Counted from the stretch's first letter, positions 1 to 11,599 are shown. The stretch: DNA of 64,000 nt from Salvelinus alpinus (GCF_045679555.1 NC_092115.1:40247728-40311727), one strand, 5' to 3'. Notes: a model not told the origin generated them from the letters alone. Numbers and translations: made by a program.

Positions 1-425
1 GCACCATTAACCAGCATGACTACCACAGCTTTCTGCAGCGATACGCCATCCCATCTGGTTTGCGCTTAGTGGGACTATCAATTGTTTTTCAACAGGACAA
101 TGACCAAAACACACCTCCAGGCTGTGTAAGGGCTATTTGACCAAGAAGAAGAGTGGTGGTGCTGCATCAGATGACCTGGCCTCCACAATCACCCGACCAC
201 AACCCAATCGAGATGGTTTGGGATGAGTTGGACCACAGAGATGGCTACTTTGAAGAATCTCATATATAAAATATTTTTTAATTTGTTTAAAACTTTTTGG
301 GTTACTACATGATGTGTTAATACATAGTTTTGATGTCTTCACTCTTATTCTACAATGTAGAAAGTGTTAAAAATAAAGAAAAACCCTGGAATGCGTAGGT
401 GTGTCCAGACTTTTGACTGATACTG
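1..425 (+). mobile_element. Tc1-like transposon, 3' part with terminal repeat
   Basis: The 3' third of a Tc1/mariner transposon in plus orientation, cut by the window start. The end of a transposase reads SPDHNPIEMVWDELD (about 193-236), carrying the last catalytic Glu of the DDE triad. The element ends in the inverted repeat GACTGATACTG followed by TA. It is the same family as the copies at 25131-26541 and 45533-46913. Several stops make it a relic. Confidence 0.85.
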
Positions 426-430
426 TACAT

Positions 431-775
431 CATAACTGTAGCAGTGAATAAATAAATGTCCATTGGGATGGAGGCAGAGTAAAGACTGTTGAAGGGGTGG
501 GGGTAAATTACCATAGGGTGAGTAGGATGTCCAAGTTAAATAAAAACAATAACAATTATTATAAAAAAAGTAAATAATATACATATTAACAACTGCAAGA
601 GTGATGAATGTCGTTGGGGTGGGGGCAGAATAAAATGAAGTTGAGGGGGTGGGGGGGAATGTCCACAGGGGGAGCAGCGTGTAAGGTAAGTGATTGTTGT
701 GGGGGGGTCCCTATGTGTCCCCACTTGAAGTGGTGTGGAGAGAAAATGTCCATAGGGGGTGCACGTATCACCCTC
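431..775. other. G-rich low-complexity stretch
   Basis: GGGGTGGGGG-type runs recur about every 100 bases (near 500, 620 and 645), each followed by similar text (a G-rich run, then 'gtccat' or 'gtccac'). No gene is seen. It may be a degraded array belonging to the 3' side of the LINE that follows. Confidence 0.4.
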
Positions 776-779
776 TTAA

Positions 780-1765
780 GCGACTTGCGATCCGCGGCGG
801 TGGAATTGCTGTACCAGGCTGTGATGCAGCCCGACAGTATGCTCTTGATGGTGCTCCTGTAGAACACTGTGAGGCACCTCGGGGACAGGCCAAATTTCTT
901 CAGCATCCTGAGGTTGAGGAGTCATTGTCGTGCCTTCTTCACCACAATGTCCGTGTGGTTAGACCATTTCAGCTTCTCTGAGATGTGTACGCAGAGGAAT
1001 ATGAAGTTATTGACCGTCTCCACGGCGGCCCTGTTGATGAGGATGGGGACGTGTCCAGCCTGGTTCCTCCTGAAGTCCACAATCAGCCCCTTAGTTTTGC
1101 TAATGTTGAGGAAGAGGTTATTTACCTGGCACCACGCCATCAGAGTTCCTACCTCCTTCCTGTAGGCTGTCTTGTTGTTTTTGGTAATCAGGCGTACTAC
1201 TGTTGTGTCGTCAGCAAACTTGATGATGGAGTTGGGTATACAGGGAATACAGGAGGGGACTGAGGACGCACCCTTGTGGGGCCCCCGTGTTGAGAATCAA
1301 TGTCGAGGAGGTAATGTTGCATACCTTCACCACCTGTGGGTCAGGAAGTCCAGGACCCAGCTGCATAGGAAGGAGTTCAGACCCAGGGCCATGAGCTTTG
1401 TAATGAGCTTATAGGGCACTATGGTATTGAAGGCCGAGCTGTAGTCAATGAACAGCATCCTCACATATGCATTCCTGTTGTCCAGGGGGGTAAGGGCAGT
1501 GTGCAGTGCAACGGCGATTGCATCATCCGTGGATCTGTCAGGGCGGGAGGCAAATTGGAGAGGGTTCGAGTGTGCCGGGTAGGAAGGAAGTGATATGGTC
1601 TTTGACTAGCCTCTCGAAGCAATTTATGATGACAGAAGTGAGTGCTACTATTCTGTAGTCCTTCAGTTCAGTTACTTTCCCATTCTTGGGCACAGAGATG
1701 ATAGTGGACATCTTGAAGCAGGTGGGTATAGCGGCCTGAGCTAGGGAGAGATTGAAAATGTCAGA
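780..1765 (-). mobile_element. LINE fragment, reverse transcriptase ORF relic (family A)
   Basis: Read on the minus strand, this is the C-terminal half of a non-LTR retrotransposon polymerase broken by frameshifts and stops. Recognisable blocks are [23 protein letters not shown] (1590-1690), a DFRRNQAGHVPILI region (about 1040-1090) and STIKSILSGCITAWYSNSTAADRK (790-870). The same blocks occur in better order at 40558-43190, so both are one family. The clade is not certain (Rex1/CR1/L2-like group). It is non-functional. Confidence 0.8.
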
Positions 1766-2913
1766 GAACAATAGGCTAGGGAGAGCTGATAGAACATGAC
1801 AGCGACAGAGAGAGAGGAAAGAGTGTCAGAGTCAGAGACAGCTACCCTGTGAAAGATATCCATTCTAATGAGATCACAAATTAGGCCACTGATGAGCTGA
1901 ATACTAAAGCAGGCTAAGGTGTGATAACCACACTGGCTCATATCTCTAACAAGAATATCTCTCTCCAAAAGCTCATATCTACTTCCAAAAAGCCCACAAC
2001 TCTTCCTAAAGGCTCACAACTCTTCCAAAAGGCTGTTATCTTCTCCAAAAAGCTGTTATCTGCAGACGTTGGCGTCTTTTAAGACAGAATCAACACACAA
2101 ATCAATCAGGGTTGCAGTAACTAGCGTGGAAAGAGACAATTTCATCCCCCCACTCCTTCTTTAAACCCCCAGACTGTCTCAAAACAGTTAGGGGGAGAGT
2201 CAGAATACCTGACTGGGCCTTTGAGTTTTGAGGAGAGTGGATAACATGGAGAAAGGATGGGGGAGAATGGGGATTGAGAGAAAGGAGTAAGGGTGAGTGA
2301 GAGGAGAGCAAGCATTATTTGACAGTAATACTGCTGTAGAGACTAAAGGGGAAAAGTCAGAACATGGTTTGAATCAGTGACCCTACAGTGCAAGGTCAAG
2401 TGCAGTACCTCCTGTACCATAAAGTTCCAGACCTCTTGACAGATGCTGTGGGGTTACACAGGGTGGATACACTGTAATAGAAGGGTCAGAGTAAGTCCAC
2501 ATGAATCAGCTGTGATGCACCTGACAAACACATGAAGAAAGAATGAGAGAGAAAGAGAGAGATAAAATGTGTTTTTCAGCATATATGATAGCTTATGCAT
2601 ACAGTTTCTGTCACCAGAAAACTGTTGGAATATGCATTCGAGTGGGACGGCAAGTGTGTGTGCAAAACTGTTTTTGAGTGTGTGAGATAGCCCATCTTTC
2701 CCTATCCCCGCTAGGCAGTCTCTGAGCTCTGTTTTAACAAACCTAGAGGAAAATATCGCAATTTAATGGGGGAAGGGGTGGTCCAAAATAGTGGAGGGTT
2801 GTCAAACAGTTTTTTTTGGTCTGGGGAGGGTTTGTGTTTTTTTATTGGGCACAGGGGAGGGTAGTGTGTTTTATTTTCAGTGGTTTACATTCGCTATTTG
2901 CATGTTTTACTGT
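1766..2913. other. No gene recognised
   Basis: I see no exon, RNA gene or clear repeat. Near 1960-2070 the motif 'ttccaaaaagc/ggc' recurs about five times at roughly 25-30 base spacing, a short degenerate tandem repeat. Confidence 0.5.
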
Positions 2914-2918
2914 ATAAT

Positions 2919-3301
2919 TGTAACGGCTTTCGTTGGTGGAAGGAGAGGAGGACCAAAATGCAGCGTGGTACGTATCCATAATATAATTTAATAGAGAATG
3001 AATACAAAATACAAAAGAACTAGAGAATAAATGAAAACCGAAACAGTACCGTATGGTGCAAACACTAACACAGGAAACAATCACCCACAACACACAATAG
3101 AAAACAGGCTACCTAAATATGGCTCCCAATCAGAGACAACGACTGAGACCTGCCTCTGATTGAGAACCATACTAGGCCAAACACATAGAAATATAACATA
3201 CAGAACAAAACAGAAAAACAACATAGAATGCCCACCCCAACTCACGCCCTGACCAAACTAAAATAAAGACATAAAAAAGGAACTAAGGTCAGAACGTGAC
3301 A
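2919..3301 (-). mobile_element. Solo LTR with 5-bp target duplication ATAAT
   Basis: A 383-bp unit starting TGTAACGG and ending CGTGACA, flanked by ATAAT at 2914-2918 and 3302-3306. Read on the minus strand it resembles the LTRs at 47491 and 49779: a TGTCACG-type terminus, the CTCAATCAGAGGCAGG...GTCTCTGATTGGGAGCC hairpin region, and a TATTTAGGTAGCC box. No internal region follows, so recombination between two LTRs has left one. Confidence 0.85.
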
Positions 3302-3306
3302 ATAAT

Positions 3307-4094
3307 TGCGTCCATCCTAGCCACATTTCCTCATCTGCTTGCATGCTGCTACCCTTTATCAAGGTACTTCCCTGTGCTAACTTTCACTATACCACAGGTC
3401 ACTCTACCAGTCTAACAGCTATCCTTCACTCTATCCACCATTCATAGTGACAGGTAGGTGGATCGTTTGTCCAGATCTGCAATAGGCTAACTAGCAATCA
3501 CACCACATATAAAAGCATTCAAAGCTGCATCAATTCTAATATGAATCGACAAGAACAAATAGGAATAGCTGATAGGCAGCGAAGAGGCCAGGTGCATCAT
3601 TGCGCATGAAAGAACAGTGATGACATGACACACAACTCAAAAATCTCCCCTATTGATATTGTTTAGGGACAATACAATTATCCTACCTAGACTAGCCTAC
3701 AACACCACAATGCAATGAATAATTGCATTATTGTTTTCAAGTGGGTAAGTGAAAATGTCATTTGAATAACGGTGCAAAAGCCCTGTGATTTGCATGTTTC
3801 ATTCGATTTGGATCAGTTGTGTCTACTCTCGACAGTATATAAGGCCAGTAAGGAACAGTAGCGAGCCAGTCTGGCTGTATTTTTACTTCTGATACTCAAT
3901 GCGCTGCCTGTTGCAGATCATCATTGTCCTAAGTCGTCCTAAAATAATGTGGCCACATACAGTATGCTCCCGGCAGGCGCAGTTATTCAGGAAAGCTTAA
4001 TGAGCACTGTGCCTCCTCTCCAATCCGAGCGGCTATTCTTTGGGCACCTAGAACCTAACGCTTCAATATAGCCAAAATATTTCTTATTTAACGT
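3307..4094. other. No gene recognised
   Basis: Unique-looking AT-rich sequence. TATATAAGG occurs at 3837-3845, but no exon follows, so I do not call a promoter. Confidence 0.4.
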
Positions 4095-4471
4095 TGTCAC
4101 GACTCCCGCCGAGGGTGGCTCCCCTGCCTGTTCGGGCGGCGCTCGGCGGTCGTCGTCACCGGCCTACTAGCCGCCACTGATCCCTTTATCCCTTGTCTGC
4201 TGGTTTAGTCTTATTAGTTGCACCTGTTTCTTTTTGTTTTTTGTTGATTTCTGGTCTATGTAAGCCTGTTAGGCCCGCTGGGGTTTTGTGCGGGATTATT
4301 TTGTGTTCACTGTCGGTGTTGGATTTATTTTTCTCTCCGGATCTTTTTGCCCTGTGTGTTTGGGCGTGTCAGTGTTGCTGCGCCCTGTGTTTGGTGTAAC
4401 TGTTTGTTTTTGACGGAGAGAATTAAATCGTCTATTATTGAACCCTCTGCTCTCTGCGCCTGACTCCTACA
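4095..4471 (+). mobile_element. Candidate solo LTR of a second retroelement family
   Basis: A 377-bp unit starting TGTCACGACTCCCGCC and ending GACTCCTACA (TG...CA). The first part is GC-rich, the second T-rich, and a GAGAGAATTAAA box (near 4420) sits close to the 3' end like an LTR poly(A) site. No target duplication is visible (AACGT versus AAAAA); the right flank is A-rich and abuts a Tc1 fragment. The sequence differs from the LTR family at 2919, 6273 and 47491. Confidence 0.5.
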
Positions 4472-4479
4472 AAAAAACA

Positions 4480-5560
4480 GAAATATCACATTTACAAAAG
4501 TATTCAGACCCTTTATTCAGTACATTGTTGAAGCACCTTTGACAGAAAATTACAGCCTTGAGTCTTCTTGGGTATGACGCTACAAGGTTGACACACCTGT
4601 ATTTAGGGAGTTTCTCCCATTCCGTTCTGCAGATCCCCTCAAGCTCTGTCAGGTTGGATGGGGAGCGTTGCTGCACAGCTATTTTCAGGTCTCTCCAGAG
4701 ATGTTCGATTGGGTTCAAGTCCGGACTCTATCTGGGCCACTCACGGACATTCAGAAACTTGTCCCGAAGCCACTCCTGTGTTGTCTTGGCTGTGTGCTTA
4801 GGGTCGTTGTCCTGTTGGAAGGTGAAACGTCGCCCCAGTCTGAGGTCCTGAGCACAGGTTTTCATCAAGGATTCTCTTTACTTTGCTCCATTCATCTTTG
4901 CCTCGATACTGACTAGTCTACCAGTCCCTGCCGCAAAAAAACCATCCCCACAGCATGCTGCTGCTACCACCATGCTTCACCATACATGGTACCATGTTTC
5001 CTCCAGACGTGACGTTTGGCATTCAGGCCAAAGAGTTCAATCTTGGTTTCATCTGACCAGAGAATCTTGTTTCTCATGGTCTGAGAGTCCTTTAGGTGCC
5101 TTTTGGCAAACTCCAAGCGGGCTGTCATGTGCCTTTTACTGAGGAGTGGCTTCCGTCTGGCCACTCTACCATAAAGGCCTGATTGGTAGAGAGCTGCAGA
5201 GATGGATGACCTTCTGGAAAGTTCTCCCATCTCCAAAGAGGAATTCTAGCATTCTGTCAGAGTGACAATCGGGTTCTTGGTCACCTCCCTAACCAAGGCC
5301 CTTCTCCCCCGATTGCTCAGTGTGGCCCGGCGGCCAGCTCTAGGAAGAGTCTTGGTGGTTCCAAACTTCTTCCATTTAAGAATGATGGAGGCCACTGTGT
5401 TCTTGGGGACCTTCAATGCTGCAAAAACATTTTGGTACCCTTCCCCAGATCTGTGCCTCGACACAATCCTGTCTCGGAGCTCTACGGACAATTCCTTCGA
5501 CCTCATGGTTTGGTTTTTGCTCATATAGACAGTTGTGTGCCTTTCCAAATCAAGGACATG
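4480..5560 (-). mobile_element. Tc1-like transposon, transposase relic
   Basis: The minus strand carries a nearly complete but broken Tc1 transposase. The N-terminal helix-turn-helix part starts near 5515 (SKNQTMRSKELSVELRDRIV) and runs through GRRATLSNRGRRALVREV. The core has ILWSDETKIELFG (first catalytic Asp, about 5030-5070) and HVWRKHGTMY. The C-terminal block [20 protein letters not shown] (about 4660-4715) holds the last Glu. Stops and frameshifts separate the pieces and neither terminal repeat is complete. Same family as the short element at 20248. Confidence 0.85.
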
Positions 5561-5804
5561 TAGGCCTAAATATGACTAATTTGGCCAATATCCCTTATTT
5601 ATTGATAGCGCTGGCTGTGCCGGGTCTGATCTGAATGAATGTCTAGTAAATTTCTCAAATGTCCGGTGAATTAAAATCTTCACGTTCACGTTGTCCAATG
5701 CCAAATTTTCCTAAAGGAAAGTCTTCAATTAGAAAGATTTTTTTAATAATATATTTTAGAATATTCACATGAAAATCTGTCTCCAATTGGATGGAAACCT
5801 AGCT

Positions 5805-5945
5805 ATAGACACTCTAAAGACTATGGCAAAGACTCTAGTCCAGTGTCATTTTGATTATGCCTGCACATCATGGTTCACCAGAAGCCCCAAGCAGGCTAAA
5901 TAGCCTAAAGCAACAGACCAGCCAAAAAAGCTTGTAATAATTGTA
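5805..5945 (+). mobile_element. LINE reverse transcriptase C-terminal relic (family D)
   Basis: In the plus frame starting near 5808 the text reads DTLKTMAKTLVQCHFDYACTSWF, then a stop. A VQCHFDYA..SWF block is typical of the C-terminal region of fish LINE polymerases. I infer it is a scrap of the same broad type as 13325-14250. It is too short to assign further. Confidence 0.45.
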
Positions 5946-6084
5946 CTTAAACTCATATTCATCTGGAGGTTGAGCATTTTTTGTCTGTATCTCTGTATCT
6001 ATGTAGCCTAATTGTATTTTGCCTTTTTATGTAAAAATAATTTGAGATCACAACAGAAATAAGTCCCAGACTTCATTGTGCAAT

Positions 6085-6735
6085 CAAATCAATTCAAATG
6101 TTATTTGTCACATGCGCCGAATACAACACACATCAGGTGTAGACCTTAGCGTGAAATGCTTACTTACAAGCCCTTAACCAACAATGCAGAGTAACAAAAT
6201 ATTACCAAATAATAAAAAATACAATACAAAATAAAAAGTAACACAAAATAATAACGAGGCTATATACAGGGGTGTAACGGAATTCTTCGCCCTCCTCTGA
6301 CGAGGAATACGAAATGTCGGACCAAGATGCAGCGTGGTGAGTATCCATTTTAATGTGAATACTTGAAACAAACAAAATAACGAATAAATGAACGAAGACG
6401 AAACAGTCCCGTAAAGTGACAACACAAACACAGGAACACAGAAACAGGAACAATCACCCACAACCCACAATACAAAACAGGCTACCTAAATATGGTTCCC
6501 AATCAGAGACAACGACTAACACCTGCCTCTGATTGAGAACCATATCAGGCCAAACACATAGAAATAGACAAACTAGACATACAACATAGAATGCCCACTC
6601 AGATCACACCCTGACCAAACAAAACATAGAAACATACAAAGCAAACTATGGTCAGGGCGTGACAAGGGGGTATCCGTACCGAGTCAATGTGCGGAGGTAC
6701 AGGTTAGTAGAGGTAATTGAGGTAATATGTACTGT
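6085..6735 (-). mobile_element. LINE family A 3' end, interrupted by a solo LTR
   Basis: The blocks TTTGTCACATGCGCCGAATA, 'cttacaagcccttaaccaacaatgca' and 'ggctatatacaggg' match the 3' untranslated region of the LINE at 40558-40865 in the same order and orientation. The text continues after the LTR as GTATCCGTACCGAGTCAATG. A TTTGA-like tail starts it on the left. Confidence 0.8.
6273..6664 (-). mobile_element. Solo LTR with 5-bp target duplication AGGGG
   Basis: A 392-bp unit starting TGTAACGG and ending GGGCGTGACA, flanked by AGGGG at 6268-6272 and 6665-6669. It is the same family as 2919-3301 (shared 'ccaagatgcagcgtgg', 'aatcacccacaac', 'gattgagaaccat' blocks) and a relative of the LTRs at 47491 and 49779. 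It splits a LINE 3' end, so the LINE is older. Confidence 0.88.
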
Positions 6736-6744
6736 ACTTGTACA

Positions 6745-7258
6745 ATGCTGTGAAAAAGTATTTGCCCCCTTTCTAATTTTCTCTACTTTTGCATATTTTT
6801 TATACTAAATGTTATCAAATCTCCAACCCAAGCCTAATATTATATAAAGGGAACCTGAGTGAACAAATAACCCGACAATTACATACTTATTTCATTTATT
6901 TCATAAGCAAAGTTATGCAACACTCAATGGCTCTGTGTGAAAAAGTAATTGCCCCATTACACTCAACTACTTGTACCACCTTTAGCTGCAATGACCGCAA
7001 CCAAATGCTTCCTTTAGTTGTTGATCAGTCTCTCACATCGCTGTGGAGGAATTTTGGTCCACTGTTGTACACAGAACTGCTTTAACTCAGCAATATTTGC
7101 GGGTTTTCAAGCATGAACTGCTCATTTCAAGTCCTGCCACAACATCTCAATTAGGATTAGGTCTGGATCACACCATCCCACTACCACCACGCATGTCCGT
7201 TGGTATAAGGTTCTCACTATGGGATGTTTTTCGCCAGGCATAATGGGTCCCATGTTTT
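6745..7258 (-). mobile_element. Tc1-like transposon end fragment
   Basis: Starts with a terminal repeat of the CTGTGAAAAAGTATTTGCCC type and runs through the sub-terminal region into the antisense of the transposase C-terminus ('gtccactgttgtacacagaactgc', 'ctcaattaggattaggtctgg'). It breaks off near 7258. It is a separate Tc1 family from those at 4480 and 25131, and no ORF survives. Confidence 0.65.
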
Positions 7259-7261
7259 TGA

Positions 7262-7515
7262 CCATTTTTAGGGTATTCCTCTGACACTGCCTGGTATAGA
7301 GGTCCTGGCAGGAAGCTTGGCCCCAGTGATGTACTGGGCCATATGCACTACCCTCTGTAGCGCCTCTTCACAACTGTCTTGGTGTGTTTGGACCATGATA
7401 GTTTCTTAGTGATGTGGACACCAAGGAACTTGAAGCCCTCCTTTTCCTATAGTCCACGATTAGCTCCTTTGTCTTGCTCACATGGAGGGAGAGGTTGTTG
7501 TCCTGCTGAAGCTGC
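7262..7515 (-). mobile_element. LINE family A fragment
   Basis: The text 'ggtcctggcaggaagcttggccccagtgatgtactgggcc' and 'cttggtgtgtttggaccatg' repeats parts of 41131-41760 in the same orientation, with internal deletions. It codes, on minus, for pieces of the reverse transcriptase C-terminus. Confidence 0.75.
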
Positions 7516-7735
7516 AACAAAATTACATACATATATAGTTTCTCACTTGAGAAGTTCTGTTACCGAAGTCCCTCAATTGTTTATGAGAAACATTCCCTAT
7601 TCCCGCTAACCATTGCTCTATACATGACACATTAATGCATCGCATGCAAGTGACCAATAGAGCCTGACCTATAACATATCATAATCACATCAATAAATAG
7701 GTTATAAACTCTAACACCACCACACATGTGGAAGC

Positions 7736-7935
7736 ATATTGGATGCAGAGGACGTGACAAATAAACTCGAAACGGACGAATGTTTACTGGTTGCTCAGGA
7801 GGGAAAGGGGAAGTCCGACGTGTGGAACACATTTTACTTAGTTGTGGAAGCTTACAAAATAAAAATTGAAATTGTACTGTTGGAAGAGTGTAAACGACAC
7901 AAAAAATATAAGTGTACCAGAGAATCTGTTCTAAC
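7736..7935 (+). pseudogene. hAT transposase N-terminal (BED-type) relic, tentative
   Basis: The plus frame from 7739 reads LVAQEGKGKSDVWNTFYLVVEAYK, which resembles the start of ZBED1-like hAT transposases (GKSDVWK.F..V). The cysteine and histidine ligands of the BED finger cannot be followed, because the frame decays into Lys-rich text. The last 50 bases recur near 9195-9250. Assignment is by resemblance only. Confidence 0.35.
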
Positions 7936-8415
7936 TAGAGGTCGACCGATTCTGATTTTTCAACGCCGATACCGATACCGATTATTGGAGGACCAAAAAA
8001 GCCGATACTGATTAATCGGGCTATTTTTTAAATTATTTGTAATAATGACAATTACAACAATACTGAATGAACACTTATTTTAACTTAATATAATACATCA
8101 ATAAAATCAATTTAGCCTCAAATAAATAATGAAACATGTTCAATTTGGTTTAAATAATGCAAAAACAAAGTGTTGGAGAAGAAAGTAAAAGTGCAATATG
8201 TGCCATGTAAGAAAGCTAACGTTTAAGTTCCCTGCTCAGAACATGAGAACATATGAAGCTGGTGGTTCTTTTTAACATGAGTCTTCAATATTCCCAGTTA
8301 AGACGTTTTAGGTTGTAGTTATTATAGGAATTATAGGACTATTTCTCTCTATACCATTTGTATTTCATTAACCTTTGACTATTGGATGTTCTTATAGGCA
8401 CTTTAGTATTGCCAG

Positions 8416-8606
8416 TGTAGCAGTATAGCTTCCATCTCTCTCCTCGCTCCTACCTGGGCTCGAACCAGGAACACAACGACAACAGCCACCCTCGAAGCAG
8501 CGTTATCCATGCATAGCAAGACTTCTCCAAGTCTCAGAGCGAGTGACGTTTGAAACGCTATTAGCGCGCACTCCGCTAACTAGCTAGCCATTTCACATCG
8601 GTTACA
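8416..8606 (-). mobile_element. Short TG...CA element between two CCAG sites (copy 1)
   Basis: A 191-bp unit starting TGTAGCAG and ending CATCGGTTACA, with CCAG directly on both sides (8412-8415 and 8607-8610). Its reverse complement matches 38365-38604, including CACATCGGTTACA, 'ggataacgctgcttcgagggtgg' and the B-box-like CCTGGTTCGAGCCCAGG. It could be a short LTR-like or tRNA-derived element. No ORF. Confidence 0.6.
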
Positions 8607-9768
8607 CCAGCCTAATCTCGGGAGTTGATAGGCTTGAACCACAGCGAAGAGCTTCTGGCGAAACGCAGGAAAGTGCTGTTTGATTGAATGCTTACGAGCC
8701 TGCTGCTGCCTACCACCGCTCAGTCAGACTGCTCTATCAAATCATAGACTTAGTTATAACATAATAACACACAGAAATACGAGCCTTGGGTCATTAATAT
8801 GGTCGAATCCGGAAACTATCATCTCAAAAACAAGATGTTTATTCTTTCAGTGAAAGAATAATGCTTAGTGGTATTTCAAAGCTTTGACATTAACAAATGA
8901 ATGATTGATTTTTTTGACACAGTAGCCTATAGGCTATATTGAAATATAGGCCTAAGTTATGGTATTAAGACGGCTAAACAGGATGCACTCTTAGGCCTAC
9001 AGCCCGATGGCGGTTATACAAGACTACTCTACTAAGCCTAGTGATGATAATGACATTACTTATTATTATAATGATGATCATAATAATAATAGTAAAAATA
9101 ACAATAAGAAAGAGATCAAGAAAAATGAGGGTGTAGGAGCTGATGTGTAAAAAGCAGGTGCTTTTAGATTTCAATCTTATATTTCTGACCGTTTGGAACA
9201 GTGTGAACAACACTAAATAAATTATAAGTAATACCAGAGAGTCTGTTTTAACATTTTTTAAAAAGCGTTTATTACAGCATAGCAAAGCTTAAAAACCTGC
9301 CAAAATTGTGAAATTGCTTTATCCAACATGTTGCAGTTGTGCGAGGCTTACAGCTCACGGGATCAGTAGGCTATTAAAACAAACACTCAAACAGGCAACA
9401 GATGCAGGATCTGTCTTGTTTTTGTAGATATGGATGATTTATAAAGCCAGGCACATTTAATAGTTAGGCTGTTGATTACAGACCTAATTAAGTTGGGGTT
9501 TCCCCTCTCCTCACTGTTCTTAGACAATTAAGTCAAGGGCTGTTTTCTCCTCTCCTAACTCTGCTGCTGCCTCCGCCGCATTGTTCTCAACACCAATATC
9601 CTGCTTAACTCTGCTATTATACACATGGCAACATTGTCTAGGAAAAGGCGCCAATTCAACTGTGCACTGAAGATTAGGCTATGTTTCAGAACCGCAAACA
9701 GCGACCACTATCCAATGCGGGTGAAAGAGCGTCAAAAAATAATATAATTTGTATTAGTGTGGCACCTA

Positions 9769-9933
9769 GGGTTGCAAAATTCCAGAAATGTTCAATAAAT
9801 TCACTGGTTTTCCCTAAATCCTGGTTGTAGGATTTCGTATTTCCTGTTTATTTCATCCTGATTCCAGCACACCTCCAAACGGGATTTTGGGAAAAGCAGG
9901 GAATTTATTGAAAGTTCCAGTAATTTTGCAACT
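9769..9933. mobile_element. Short inverted-repeat element (MITE), 165 bp
   Basis: The left end GGGTTGCAAAATTCCAG...TTCAATAAATTC mirrors the right end, whose reverse complement reads GAGTTGCAAAATTACTGGAACTTTCAATAAATTCC. CTA flanks both sides (9766-9768 and 9934-9936), a possible 3-bp target duplication. No coding capacity. Confidence 0.6.
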
Positions 9934-10140
9934 CTAGTTGCACCATTGTTTTTTTATAACCATATGCAATTTCAGATGCATGTCTTAGATTGATGGACTG
10001 TGCCATCCCCACAGCCTCAGATTAGTCCACTGAGATGGGTGCAAATCAGATTGGTGTCTTGTGCACCATGAAAATAAACATCTATTTGCGACTGCTCAAC
10101 TAAAGAAATCTCAGTCGACCAAAATGGGGCCAACTCTAGT

Positions 10141-11221
10141 AGGGAGGGGTGTATTGTTGTTTGTCGAGATTGACATTGTCTATTATTGTGTGTTGAGCAA
10201 GAAAACCATGAGAGTGAAGTGCCTGAAGTCGGTATGCTTTGTTAATTGGTTGCATAGTACATTGGCACAGAAACCTGTTGGAGGAAAATCTGTTGCATAT
10301 ATTTTATATAATGATAAATATGGCATCAAAATGTAAAAAATCTGATTTCCCCCTAACTGATCATTGATCCGAGTGTAATGAAACAAGCAGGAAGAATGCG
10401 CTCGTCTCTGGTGGTCGGCGAACCCCAAACCTTCTGGCCTGTAGCCCTGCGTGGGATCAACTGTACCACAAAAGCAATATCATCATTTACAAACACAGGA
10501 CCGCTACAGTTATTGGTGCTCGTAAACATTATTTTGAGTTAATTCTATGAGGGGGGAGGGTGTTCAATTTTTTTATACTACAAGGGGAGGGTCATTTGGA
10601 AATATTTTTAAAGCTGGGGTGCATTTTTAAAGCTGGGGTGCATATATTTTTTATGACACCTTGAGTTGGATCTGTCCCTAACTCAATGGTAAATCTTAAC
10701 GCTGGCGGTAGCACTATAGGTCCAGGGGTGTGTCAGAAATATTTTTGCTATTTTCACAGCGGGAATTATGGGTGCAGTAGTGCTCCACGACTAAATATTG
10801 GGTTGCTTCAACTTATGTATTTACAGTCTTTTATCTATTGCGTTGTCATCAACTCCAATTCAAATGTTATTCCATTATAGCCTAGTTTGTTAATGGTTCC
10901 GAACATTCATTCTGATTCCCATGTAAAATAGTTTTTTGAGTGCCAAAAATATGATCCATAATATTTGTTTTGGAAAAGCTCAAAATTTGAGAAAAAGTTA
11001 TTTCTCTCTCAACTACCAGGAAGTTTGAAAAGACAGGCTTAGTGTTATGTTGTGTTCATGAGCTCGCCTTGACTGAGCTCTTTGAAATGCCTATGTCAAA
11101 AAAATTGGATGCAGTGAGCAGCGTTGCAGTAAAATCATCTCATGCTAATTTGGTGATACACCAAAGCAACTCAAACAACATTGAAATTGCATCAACTATG
11201 TAATTTTTTTTACTGACATCT
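10141..11221. other. No gene recognised
   Basis: AT-rich, no convincing exon. A short near-duplicate 'aaagctggggtgcat' occurs twice (10609 and 10629). Confidence 0.4.
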
Positions 11222-11450
11222 CCTGTGATCACAACCCAGGTTGTGCAGAAGAGGACTGGCCACCCCTCAGATCCTGGTTCCTCTCTAGGTTTCTTCCTAG
11301 GTTCCTGCCTTTCTAGAGAGTTTTTCCTAGCCACTGTGCTTCTACATCTGCATTGCCTGCTGTTTGGGGTTTTAGGCTGGGTTTCTGTATAGCACTTTCT
11401 GACATCTTCTGATGTTAAAAGGGCTTTATAAATACATTTGATTGATTAAT
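11222..11450 (+). mobile_element. LINE family B (L2-type) 3' end
   Basis: The blocks 'ggactggccacccctc', 'cctctctaggtttcttcctagg', 'tagccactgtgcttctacatctgcattg' and 'tttggggttttaggctgggtttctgta' are the reverse complement of the minus-strand LINE 3' region at 20855-21060. It ends with an ATTTGATTGATT tail. Only the untranslated tail is present (5' truncated). Confidence 0.8.
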
Positions 11451-11599
11451 TGATAGAGAGGGAGATTTAGTTTTCCTCCATTTCCACTAATCTGCCTGCA
11501 GCCCTGTTCTGTTAGCACACAGTGAATCACTCAGCCACGGAGTGGGAGGGTAAGGTCAAGCTGGACGGAGGAAAGGGGTGGAAATAAATTAATTGATGA

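Larger units (their letters stand above)
7936..10140. repeat. Degraded dispersed repeat with AGGTCGACCGAT end
   Basis: Begins with AGAGGTCGACCGATTCTG followed by GCCGATACCGATACCGATTATTGG, a pattern I associate with a salmonid hAT-like non-autonomous repeat. Low-coding AT-rich sequence follows, broken by the elements at 8416-8606 and 9769-9933. Near 10108 there is another 'tcagtcgaccaaaatgg', which could be related terminal sequence. The right border is uncertain. Confidence 0.35.

Noticed and set aside
2791..3093. Small frames overlapping 2.8-3.1 kb as genes
   Set aside because: They cross the border of a solo LTR and have no recognisable protein features.
3837..3845. TATATAAGG as a promoter
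   Set aside because: No transcript start, exon or conserved neighbour follows; AT-rich chance match is likely.
8460..8500. A tRNA gene (B-box CTGGTTCGAGCCCAGG on minus)
   Set aside because: No cloverleaf can be folded around it, and the box lies within a short dispersed element also found at 38365.
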